Positions 1 to 6,523 of a stretch of DNA of 9,666 nucleotides are shown here, in pieces; position 1 is the stretch's first letter, and every line of letters begins with the position of its first letter. The translations under genes were made by a program, and so were the position numbers. The notes below the pieces were generated by a model. The model worked only from the letters and a program-made list of their open reading frames with translations, had not been told where the DNA came from and made no database searches. The stretch comes from an uncultured Erysipelotrichaceae bacterium (GTDB lineage Bacteria; Bacillota_I; Bacilli_A; Erysipelotrichales; Erysipelotrichaceae), in NCBI GenBank assembly GCA_937874965.1, contig CALNCD010000066.1, forward strand, positions 1 through 9,666, in the 5' to 3' direction.

Positions 1-2
1 AG

Positions 3-845
3 GTCAAGACAATATTGAAGACGGAGTATAGCCATGAGAAGTTTTCTGCCTTTGATGCAATCATCGGGGAAACCCGCTACCAGATATCAAGTGTACCGAT
101 TACATCAGATATCCGTTACTTTGGATCATTGATTCTGTTTCAGGATGTCACACAATTTATGGAAGGGGAGCGGATGCAGCAACGCTTTATTGCTGATGCT
201 TCGCATGAATTGAAAACGCCCATCGCAGCAATTAAAGGGATGATTGAGATTCTGAGACGTCCTGATTTCAAGGATCTGGAAACACAGACTGCATTTCTTA
301 GCCAGATTGAGAAAGAAAACAGACGGCTGGAAAGCCTGGTCAATGATCTTATTCAGATGTCGCGTCTCTCATCCGGAAAGATTATCCTTCAGAAAACTGT
401 TTTCAAGGTTTACGATGTCTTGTTTTCCTGCTTTCAATCTGTTTTAGGGCAGCTGAGTGCTCAGCAGATAACGTGGGCCATTGAGGGTGATCATCACCTG
501 GAAATCTATGCCGATGCAATGAAGTTTACGCAGATCATTCAGAACTTGCTGAATAACGCAATCAGTCATTCGCAGGGGAAGTCTATTCATGCCCGTTATG
601 AACAAGCAGACGGTACATTTACTCTATGGTTTTCCGATACAGGCAATGGTATTGCACCTGATGATCTGAATCATATTTTCGAGAGGTTCTATCGGGGCAG
701 CTTTTCTCGGAATCGCCAGAGCGGCGGCAGCGGTCTTGGATTAGCCATTACCAAGCAATTGGTTGAAGCCCATCAGGGAACAATTGACGTTGAGAGCACC
801 CTTGGAAAGGGAACAACATTTGTTCTTAAGTTAACCGAAAATTAA
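3..845 (+). CDS. phoR: PhoR-type sensor histidine kinase, 5' end cut off by the window
   Basis: This is the cytoplasmic part of a membrane sensor kinase that autophosphorylates on histidine and passes the phosphate to a response regulator. The frame is open to the first base, so the true start, membrane segments and sensor domain lie upstream. Numbering from the TTG at 15, residues 10-50 resemble the end of a PAS domain. The H-box DASHELKTPIAAIKG follows with the phospho-accepting His64, then the N-box (IIQNLLNN, about 174-181), the G1 box DTGNG (208-212), the F-box around FERFYRG, and the G2 box GGSGLGL (237-243). All catalytic boxes are intact. Kinases of this build include PhoR, VicK and ResE. 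The PhoR assignment rests on the pst operon directly downstream and the Pho-box-like repeats overlapping its 3' end. A response regulator gene probably precedes it but is not in the window. Confidence 0.85.
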   Translation, partial: VKTILKTEYSHEKFSAFDAIIGETRYQISSVPITSDIRYFGSLILFQDVTQFMEGERMQQRFIADASHELKTPIAAIKGMIEILRRPDFKDLETQTAFLSQIEKENRRLESLVNDLIQMSRLSSGKIILQKTVFKVYDVLFSCFQSVLGQLSAQQITWAIEGDHHLEIYADAMKFTQIIQNLLNNAISHSQGKSIHARYEQADGTFTLWFSDTGNGIAPDDLNHIFERFYRGSFSRNRQSGGSGLGLAITKQLVEAHQGTIDVESTLGKGTTFVLKLTEN

Positions 846-869
846 CATTTCTAAAACACTATCTTCATA
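831..869 (+). promoter_or_regulatory. Putative PhoP-binding repeats (Pho box) upstream of pstS
   Basis: Four TTAACA-like hexamers lie at an exact 11-bp period: TTAACC (831-836), TTAACA (842-847), AAAACA (853-858) and TTCATA (864-869), each separated by 5 bp. This is the layout of PhoP sites in Bacillus subtilis (direct TT(A/C/T)A(C/T)A repeats with about 5-bp spacers). If transcription starts near 891, the repeats span about -60 to -22, the position known for activated Pho promoters. They overlap the last codons of phoR and its terminator. The repeats are seen directly; binding by PhoP is inferred. Confidence 0.7.
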
Positions 870-879
870 GTGTTTTTTT
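853..879 (+). terminator. Rho-independent terminator after phoR
   Basis: A perfect 10-bp stem (AAAACACTAT with ATAGTGTTTT) closes a 4-base CTTC loop and runs into a tract of seven T (873-879). It begins 8 bases after the phoR stop codon. The stem is AT-rich, so termination may be partial. Its 5' arm contains the third Pho-box-like repeat, and its T tract touches the -10 box of the pstS promoter. Confidence 0.8.
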
Positions 880-884
880 ATAAT
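879..884 (+). promoter_or_regulatory. -10 box of the pst operon promoter
   Basis: A perfect TATAAT lies 32 bases before the pstS start codon. There is no recognisable -35 hexamer at 16-18 bp spacing (856-861 reads ACACTA), as expected for a promoter that needs an activator. The last Pho-box-like repeat ends 9 bp upstream. The predicted start of transcription is near 891, giving a leader of about 25 nt that holds only the ribosome binding site AGGAGG (906-911). Confidence 0.7.
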
Positions 885-915
885 GACTGCAGACAGAGAT
901 GTCGTAGGAGGAATT

Positions 916-1860
916 ATGTTTAAAAAAGGAATTAAAATTCTGTTTGGTCTTATTCTGACTGCATCATTAGTTGCATGTTCAAGTTCTAAAGATAGTGGGA
1001 AGACAGAGTTCGACACTTCAAAATCAATCAGTGTTTATACTCGCGATAGTTCATCCGGAACTCGTGAAGCGTTTTTCGAAAAGGGTCTAAGCGACAAGAA
1101 GTTCGTCTTGACCTCATCCGTTGTTGAAGTCAGCAGTAATGGCGACATGCTGACAAAGGTTGCTGGTGATATCAATGGTATCGGTTATGCTTCTTTGGAT
1201 TCAACGTTTACTTCTAGCCATAAGGTTTTAAGTTTCAATGGCGTTACACCGACAAAGGAAACTGTTCTTAGTGGCAAGTATGAAATTTCACGTCCGTTCA
1301 GTATTGTTACCCGTGCTTCTGGTTACTTTGAAAGCACTGATGTTTAAACATTGGTTGCGGCATTCGTCGATTATGCAATGAATTCCCAAGAAGGTCAGCA
1401 GGTTATCGCTGGTGCCGGCGGTATTGTGGATTCCACCAATGCGAAGCCTTGGACTGAAATATCGAAGAAATATGAAACAGTTCTGAAAAAAGACAATAAG
1501 AGTGTTGTCATTAAGACAGCTGGATCCACTTCTGTTGAAAAAGTCTTGACAGCATTGATTGAAAACTTTACTGTTGAAGCAGGTAATGTCCAGATTCAAC
1601 AGAATCAAACAGGTTCTGGTGATGGTCACAAACGTGTTCTGGGTGCTGAGAAAGATGGCGCAAATGCTGCTTCAATCGGATTTGCTTCCCGTGATTTCTC
1701 ATCTGACGAAGATGTTTCAAAGGCATTGGTTAGTGGCGTGATTTGTAAGGATGCGGTTGTTGTTCTTGTCAATGCTGCAAATCCAATAACCAATATTACA
1801 GCAGACCAGGCTAAAGCAATCTTTGGCGGTACATCAAAAATCTGGAGTGACGTCAAGTAA
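916..1860 (+). pseudogene. pstS: PstS-like phosphate-binding lipoprotein, halves in permuted order, broken by an in-frame TAA
   Basis: This is the extracytoplasmic phosphate receptor of the Pst ABC importer. The ATG at 916 follows AGGAGG by 4 bases and starts a lipoprotein signal with lipobox LVAC (Cys21); the ATG at 883 lies in the -10 box and is rejected. An in-frame TAA at 1345-1347 (codon 144) splits the gene, but the same frame continues as PstS sequence to 1860, about 314 codons in all, the normal family size. Right after the signal comes TRDSSSGTR, matching the second phosphate-binding loop of PstS (Arg43, Ser47, Gly48, Thr49, like E. coli Arg135, Ser139, Gly140, Thr141), then the usual C-terminal half ending near AAFVDYAMNSQEGQQVI. 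Only after the stop comes the usual N-terminal half: AGSTSVEKV (203-210), TGSGDG (232-237), SIGFASR (253-259), and an end at KIWSDVK. The order is therefore circularly permuted. The position of the canonical Asp56 reads Ser253. The stop could be a sequencing error, a recent nonsense mutation or gene decay. No ribosome binding site supports restart at TTG 1351 or ATG 1378. Confidence 0.85.
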
Positions 1861-1884
1861 TTAAGCTAGTCTGGAGGGATTCTC

Positions 1885-2823
1885 TTGAGCGTTCGTGGTT
1901 ATGTCAACAAAAATAGTTTAAAGAGACGCAAGGTGGTTGATACGTTTGCTAAAACGGTCTTCCGCCTTTGCGGGTTTATCTCGGCAATTATGATTGTCGT
2001 GATTTTCGTGTTTATCGTCCAACGGGGAATTCAAGTGTTCTTCCCGGGATATCAGTTTGGAAATATAGATTTCCTAAGTTTTATTTCTGGCTTTACATGG
2101 CGTCAGGATCAGATGATTTATGGCGTCTTCTTTATCTTCATCAATACGTTGATTACGGCATTTGGGGCTGCATTAATCGCCTTTCCGTTATCAATATTGT
2201 CTGCTTTGTTTATCGCAAAGATTGTACCTAAGCGGTTCAAAATCATCTTTACTACAGTTATTGAGCTTCTTGCCGCAATTCCTTCGGTTGTCTATGGTGT
2301 CTTTGCTGCAGGGGTTATCGTTAAATGGATCGACAGTTTCGCAAGTGCACTTGGTTATACAACCCGAGGCGGAAATTCCTTACTCGCGGTCATTATTCTG
2401 CTGGCGATTATGATCTATCCTACCATTACCACGATGGCCATTACGGCGATTGAAGCTGTTCCGAAAGAAACAGAAGAAGGTTCTCTGGCATTGGGTGCTT
2501 CCAAGACACAGACGTATTTCAAAGTAATTCTTGGGTCTGCCCGTTCGGGAATCGTCGCGGGTCTTGTCCTGGGGCTTGGACGTGCATTCGGTGAAGCAAC
2601 GGCTGTTTCAATGGTTGCAGGGAATGCGTTGGTTGGACCGACATTGAATCCGTTCGACATTACCCGGACATTGACGACAACAATGCTTTCTGGATTAAAA
2701 GAAACATCCGGTCTTGATTATGATGTCCGGTTTAGTGTCGGGATTGTGCTGATGATTACGATTGTGATTACTAATTTCATCATCCATCGGATCAAAGATA
2801 AACTTGGGGGTGAAAAGGCATGA
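1885..2823 (+). CDS. pstC: Phosphate ABC transporter permease PstC
   Basis: PstC is one of the two membrane subunits that form the phosphate channel of the Pst importer. The 312-residue protein has a hydrophobic segment near residues 26-46, then a cluster of segments from about 76 to 297. The conserved cytoplasmic coupling loop that contacts PstB is clear: AIEAVPKETEEGSLALGASKTQTYFKV (about 188-214), followed by GRAFGEATAV (232-241). The start is a TTG at 1885, supported by GGAGGG at 1873-1878 with 6-base spacing; no in-frame ATG is near. The length is normal for the family. The gene sits 24 bases after pstS, and its stop overlaps the pstA start as ATGA, which points to translational coupling. 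Confidence 0.93.
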   Translation: MSVRGYVNKNSLKRRKVVDTFAKTVFRLCGFISAIMIVVIFVFIVQRGIQVFFPGYQFGNIDFLSFISGFTWRQDQMIYGVFFIFINTLITAFGAALIAFPLSILSALFIAKIVPKRFKIIFTTVIELLAAIPSVVYGVFAAGVIVKWIDSFASALGYTTRGGNSLLAVIILLAIMIYPTITTMAITAIEAVPKETEEGSLALGASKTQTYFKVILGSARSGIVAGLVLGLGRAFGEATAVSMVAGNALVGPTLNPFDITRTLTTTMLSGLKETSGLDYDVRFSVGIVLMITIVITNFIIHRIKDKLGGEKA

Positions 2824-4043
2824 CAAAGCGTCGTAAAATCAGTGATTTCATGGCCAATGCCATGACCTACTTTGCTTCGTTTATTTCAATTCTTATGCTG
2901 GTTTGGATTTTCTTCTATATTTTCTCAACGGGGATGAAGTCGTTTGATTTTAAAATGCTGACGACCAATTACTGGTCCACCAACTATAAAATAGAGTTTG
3001 AGAGTCCGGATGCTGGAAGTTTTGAAAAGCCGGGTTCTCTGGGGGATTCAGTTGCTTATTCAGTAAAATACGGAGTAGGCTTTGAGGATGTCTCGACAAA
3101 AAGTGGTACAATGGACTTACAGGTCGTCTATATCGCAAGTGATTCTCCATTGAATAGCGGAACAAATGCCGTTGCCGGTGAAACGTTAGGTCAAAGTCAG
3201 TCCATCGATTTGGGTTCTAATGTTCAGCGAATCACGTATGTGAATAGTGATGGCAGTTATGCCAGTGAGGGTAATTCCAAGGGGTCAAGCGCTGCCCAAT
3301 TAGCTGCTGCACTGGATCAGTCCGTAAGCATTGATTCCATGCAGTATCAGACGCCTGGCGGGGGTGTCGGCGGGTCGCTCAAGGCAACGTTGATGCTGAT
3401 TGGAATGACCTTGCTGTTTGCGTTACCGGTAGGTATTTTCGCGGCAATCTACCTTCATGAATTGGCCCCTAAAAACCGGTTAACACGATTGATTCGTTCT
3501 TCCATCGAAATGTTAGCAGGGGTCCCTAGTATAATTTTCGGATTAATGGGTGTTGCGGTTCTCTTTCCGATTACTGCAGCCTTTGGAATCAAGTCAACCA
3601 GTATCCTGCTGGGTTCATTGACTCTTGCGATTATGTTGTTGCCGGTCATTATCCGTAATACTGAAGAGGCGTTGATTGTTGTTCCCAATGGATTCAGGGA
3701 TGGTTCTTTATCATTAGGTGCAACGGAAACTCAGACAATTTTCAAGGTTGTCCTTCCTTCTGCCTTACCTGGAATTCTCTCGGCTGTCCTGCTTTCGATT
3801 GGACGAATCATCGGAGAATCGGCTGCATTGATTTTCACCATGGGAACATTCATTATGGATAAACCGACCTTGACGCAGAATGCGACTTCGTTGGCAGTTC
3901 AGATCTGGTCAGTCATGTCTGGTGAGAATCCGAATTTCGGATTAGCCTGTGCAATTTCCATTATTATTTTGGTGATTGTATTGATTCTAAATCTGACGAT
4001 TAAATTAATTACCGCAAGACTGATGAAGAAATGGAGTGCTTAG
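2820..4043 (+). CDS. pstA: Phosphate ABC transporter permease PstA with large extracytoplasmic insert
   Basis: PstA is the second channel subunit of the Pst importer. At 407 residues it is about 110 longer than E. coli PstA. A first membrane segment (about 15-37) is followed by a long hydrophilic stretch (about 38-185) rich in Ser, Gly, Asp and Asn, with a Gly-rich end (PGGGVGG, 179-185). The normal permease core then starts at SLKATLMLIGMTLLFALPVG. The core has the EAA-like coupling loop NTEEALIVVPNGFRDGSLSLGA (280-301) and GRIIGESAAL (328-337), and the last segment lies at about 376-397. By topology the extra stretch should face outside, where it could contact the PstS receptor; that is inference. 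I do not recognise the insert as a known domain. Translation is coupled to pstC through a 4-base overlap. Confidence 0.92.
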   Translation: MTKRRKISDFMANAMTYFASFISILMLVWIFFYIFSTGMKSFDFKMLTTNYWSTNYKIEFESPDAGSFEKPGSLGDSVAYSVKYGVGFEDVSTKSGTMDLQVVYIASDSPLNSGTNAVAGETLGQSQSIDLGSNVQRITYVNSDGSYASEGNSKGSSAAQLAAALDQSVSIDSMQYQTPGGGVGGSLKATLMLIGMTLLFALPVGIFAAIYLHELAPKNRLTRLIRSSIEMLAGVPSIIFGLMGVAVLFPITAAFGIKSTSILLGSLTLAIMLLPVIIRNTEEALIVVPNGFRDGSLSLGATETQTIFKVVLPSALPGILSAVLLSIGRIIGESAALIFTMGTFIMDKPTLTQNATSLAVQIWSVMSGENPNFGLACAISIIILVIVLILNLTIKLITARLMKKWSA

Positions 4044-4044
4044 A

Positions 4045-4800
4045 ATGAATAACATTTTTACAGTGAAGGACCTTGATCTCTATTATGGCGATAATCATGC
4101 GCTTCATTCAATTGATATGGCTATTGAAGAAAACCGGGTAACGGCGTTTATCGGACCTTCGGGATGTGGCAAATCGACGCTGCTGCGCTGTTTCAATCGG
4201 ATGAATGATTTGATTGATGGATGCCGGATTGAGGGCAATATCGAATTCAGAGGCAAGGATATTATTAAAGATAAGGTCGATACCGTTGAATTGAGAACGC
4301 AGGTCGGCATGGTGTTTCAACGTCCGAATCCTTTCCCAATGAGTATTTATGACAACGTTGCATATGGTTTACGTTGTCAGGGTGTTAAGGATAAGAAGGT
4401 CCTTGATAAGGTTGTTGAAGAGTCACTGACAAAGGCTGCACTCTGGAATGAAGTCAAAGATCGTCTTAAAAGCAATGCATTGCGTCTTTCTGGCGGACAG
4501 CAGCAACGCTTGTGCATTGCTCGTGCTATCGCTTTGCAACCGGATGTCATCTTAATGGATGAGCCAACCAGTGCATTGGATCCAATTGCGACAAGTAAAA
4601 TTGAAGAACTTATGGAAAGTTTAAAGAAAGACTTTACTATTGTCATTGTTACGCACTCTATGCAACAGGCTGCCCGTATTTCTGATTTCACCGCATTCTT
4701 CTTGCTGGGTGACTTGATTGAAATGAACAGTACAAAAGAAATCTTCCACTTGCCTAAAGACAAGCGGACTGAAGATTATATTACCGGACGATTTGGATAG
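4045..4800 (+). CDS. pstB: Phosphate ABC transporter ATPase PstB
   Basis: PstB is the cytoplasmic ATPase that drives phosphate import through PstCA. The ATG at 4045 gives 251 residues, normal for the family. It is preferred over the GTG at 4036 because GGAG (4033-4036) lies 8 bases before the ATG and nothing good precedes the GTG. All ABC motifs are intact: Walker A GPSGCGKST (37-45), Q-loop Gln92 in VFQRPNPFPMSIYDN (a PstB hallmark), signature LSGGQQQR (148-155), Walker B VILMDEP (168-174), D-loop SALD (176-179) and H-loop His204. The end, TEDYITGRFG, is also typical of PstB. The start lies one base after the pstA stop, so the genes are almost certainly co-transcribed. Confidence 0.96.
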   Translation: MNNIFTVKDLDLYYGDNHALHSIDMAIEENRVTAFIGPSGCGKSTLLRCFNRMNDLIDGCRIEGNIEFRGKDIIKDKVDTVELRTQVGMVFQRPNPFPMSIYDNVAYGLRCQGVKDKKVLDKVVEESLTKAALWNEVKDRLKSNALRLSGGQQQRLCIARAIALQPDVILMDEPTSALDPIATSKIEELMESLKKDFTIVIVTHSMQQAARISDFTAFFLLGDLIEMNSTKEIFHLPKDKRTEDYITGRFG

Positions 4801-4815
4801 GAAGGAGGAATATCT

Positions 4816-5451
4816 ATGAAAATCGAAAATCAGATCGAAGACTATCATAAAGTACTCGTTGAAATGTCGTTAAGAGTCCGTTCTATGATGGTTAAAGCTC
4901 TGGATTGCTTATCTAGCGGAAACAAGGAAGTTGCATTGCATGTTGTCGAAATGGATGAATTCATCAATCATGAAGACAGTGATATCAATGACAGAGCCAT
5001 TGAAGTTCTTTCATTGCTTCAGCCTGTAGCCAGTGATCTTCGTTTGATTCTTGCAGGAATTCGGATCAGCAATGATTTGGAACGGATCGGTGATTATGCC
5101 AAGAATATTGCGAAATATGTCATCAAGAACAACGTCAATGATATTATGTACAGTCAAGATATGGTTGCGATAGGGAATATCTTTTTACGCAACTATGATG
5201 AAGCTTTGCTTGCTTTGAAAGATATGAGCGTTGAACTTGCCTATAAAGCACCTGCCAATGATGATGAGCTTGATGAAGCATTCAAGGTCTATGGCAGTAA
5301 TTTAGAGGAATCGATTACAAAAAATGAAGCTCACTTGCCGTTGGCAACATTCTCTATTCTTCGGAATATCGAACGGGCAGGGGATCATACCAAGAACGTT
5401 TGTGAGTCTATTATCTATGCGAAAAAAGGCCAGCATATTGATTTTGGTTAG
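4816..5451 (+). CDS. phoU: Phosphate signalling protein PhoU
   Basis: PhoU is a peripheral cytoplasmic protein that links the Pst transporter to the PhoR-type kinase and keeps the Pho response off when phosphate is ample. The 211-residue all-helical protein has the usual two-fold internal repeat, each half carrying the metal-binding signature: ERIGDYAKNI (89-98) and ERAGDHTKNV (186-195). AAGGAGG at 4802-4808 supports the start. It is the last gene of the operon, 15 bases after pstB and followed by a terminator. Nothing is missing or odd. Confidence 0.95.
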   Translation: MKIENQIEDYHKVLVEMSLRVRSMMVKALDCLSSGNKEVALHVVEMDEFINHEDSDINDRAIEVLSLLQPVASDLRLILAGIRISNDLERIGDYAKNIAKYVIKNNVNDIMYSQDMVAIGNIFLRNYDEALLALKDMSVELAYKAPANDDELDEAFKVYGSNLEESITKNEAHLPLATFSILRNIERAGDHTKNVCESIIYAKKGQHIDFG

Positions 5452-5478
5452 GATTCAGGCAGTGATTGATACGCATCA

Positions 5479-5506
5479 GGGTTAATTCTTATGAATTAAC
5501 CCTTTT
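5479..5506 (+). terminator. Terminator of the pst-phoU operon
   Basis: A perfect 10-bp stem (GGGTTAATTC with GAATTAACCC) with a TTAT loop is followed by TTTT. It starts 28 bases after the phoU stop. The T tract is on the + side only, so it serves the pst operon. Confidence 0.87.
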
Positions 5507-5561
5507 ATGTGTTTTCTAGCGATCTGTAGCCGCCGGTCATTTATAATAGGAAAGCGCATAT
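5507..5561. other. Spacer between two convergent terminators
   Basis: This 55-base stretch separates the terminators of the convergent pst and foldase operons. It contains a TATAAT (5542-5547) without any -35 partner and no open reading frame with a ribosome binding site. I see no function in it. Confidence 0.5.
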
Positions 5562-5599
5562 AAAAAGGATTGGGTCTTGCTTGTGAAGACTCAATCCTT
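5562..5599 (-). terminator. Terminator of the foldase operon
   Basis: On the - strand, a 14-bp stem (arms 5586-5599 and 5565-5578, one A-C mismatch) with a 7-base loop runs into TTTTT (5566-5562). It lies 48 bases after the stop codon of the downstream foldase gene. The + strand has no T tract after the hairpin, so the terminator is oriented for the - strand genes. Confidence 0.83.
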
Positions 5600-5646
5600 A
5601 AGAACTGCCGCATAATCAATCAAAATGATTAGGCTGGTCAGTTGGG

Positions 5647-6522
5647 TTATTGATTCAAGTAGGTGCTGTAATTTCCTGCTTTGATTGCATCGTAGATGCC
5701 TTTGTCATAGACTTTGAATCCAGCTTCTTTGAATTTTACTTCGTAGTATGCTGTTGTTACTGTTGATAGACCTGAGAGGAAAGTAATTCCATCTTCAACA
5801 AATAATCCAGGAGAAGCAGCTGTGACTTGAATGACAAACATCTTGCTCGTTGAGGAATCGTTGATTACATTTTCCACCAACTGAGGTGTTGTATAGGATG
5901 CGATGACCGTCGCAACATCTGTAGGTAGGATATTGGCTGCATTTGCACCGCTATTCGTTGTTGAAATCACTTCTGCACCTGTATACGTCGTCGATTGGTT
6001 ATAGGTTTGAATTAAGCTTTCAAAACTGTCTCCGGCTTTGATCTTTGCGATAACGGCATTCCCGTCGGCTTCAGTCTTTACTTCGATAATGCGTACTTTC
6101 TTCAAAGCGTTCGTGCTTGCCAATGAATCATAATTAGCTCTGACGTATTCTTTAACGACGGCTTTTTCTTTCAACGTAGGATAAATGAGGTTCTCGATGT
6201 ATGCTTCTTTTGTTTCATATCCAGCAGCCTTTAAAACATCAGCTTCAACTTTGTCTTTGATTGCCGTTGCATACTCAGTTTCTGCTTCTGCCTTCATTGC
6301 TTCAGTGACTTCAACGCCAGAGTTAAGCACTTTCTTAGCTTCATTAATCACAAATGTATCTGAATTTGAAACCTGCGCCATTCCGTAAAGGTCTTCTTTT
6401 GTATACTTCTTGTTGTTCACTTGCATCAATACTTCAGATCCGTTACTGACTGCTGTGTATTTGTCAGAGCATCCGCTGAGCAACAATAGTCCGCACACGC
6501 ATAATACAATTAATTTTTTCAT
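5647..6522 (-). CDS. PrsA/SurA-like foldase lipoprotein with degenerate parvulin domain
   Basis: This is probably a lipid-anchored chaperone on the outer face of the membrane that helps exported proteins fold. The ATG at 6522 is chosen because it starts a lipoprotein signal (MKKLIVLCVCGLLLLSGC, lipobox LSGC, Cys18) and follows AGGAAA. The frame is open further upstream, but that would extend into the preceding gene. The protein has 291 residues: a SurA/PrsA-like N-terminal helical part (about 30-135), a region with the spacing of a parvulin domain (about 142-235), and a helical C-terminal part. The parvulin hallmarks HILI and GYHLI are replaced (VRIIEV at the first site), so isomerase activity is doubtful. 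It begins one base after the stop of the upstream foldase gene, so the pair forms an operon. The family call rests on overall pattern and neighbour, not on a strong motif. Confidence 0.7.
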   Translation of the reverse strand: MKKLIVLCVCGLLLLSGCSDKYTAVSNGSEVLMQVNNKKYTKEDLYGMAQVSNSDTFVINEAKKVLNSGVEVTEAMKAEAETEYATAIKDKVEADVLKAAGYETKEAYIENLIYPTLKEKAVVKEYVRANYDSLASTNALKKVRIIEVKTEADGNAVIAKIKAGDSFESLIQTYNQSTTYTGAEVISTTNSGANAANILPTDVATVIASYTTPQLVENVINDSSTSKMFVIQVTAASPGLFVEDGITFLSGLSTVTTAYYEVKFKEAGFKVYDKGIYDAIKAGNYSTYLNQ

Positions 6523-6523
6523 A

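Noticed and set aside
883..915. Upstream ATG at 883 as the pstS start.
   Set aside because: It overlaps the -10 box, has no ribosome binding site, and would put 11 charged residues before a normal lipoprotein signal; ATG 916 has AGGAGG in the right place.
1345..1347. Recoding of the TAA in pstS as an amino acid.
   Set aside because: TAA serves as an ordinary stop elsewhere in the window (phoR and the repaired pstS end in TAA), selenocysteine and pyrrolysine use TGA and TAG, and no recoding structure is evident.
1288..1629. Open frame on the - strand across the middle of pstS.
   Set aside because: Antisense to conserved PstS sequence on both sides of the stop, with no start signal or recognisable protein features.
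1351..1860. Second half of pstS as an independent gene starting at TTG 1351 or ATG 1378.
   Set aside because: No ribosome binding site precedes either codon, the product would have no signal peptide, and the frame is continuous with the first half apart from one TAA.
4377..4763. Long open frame on the - strand inside pstB.
   Set aside because: It lies fully within a highly conserved ABC ATPase gene, has no ribosome binding site, and its Cys/Ser-rich translation looks like antisense shadow coding.
5542..5547. TATAAT on the + strand as promoter of a small RNA ending in the 5565-5599 hairpin.
   Set aside because: No -35 or extended -10 element is present, and the hairpin lacks a T tract on the + strand, so it works as a terminator for the - strand only.
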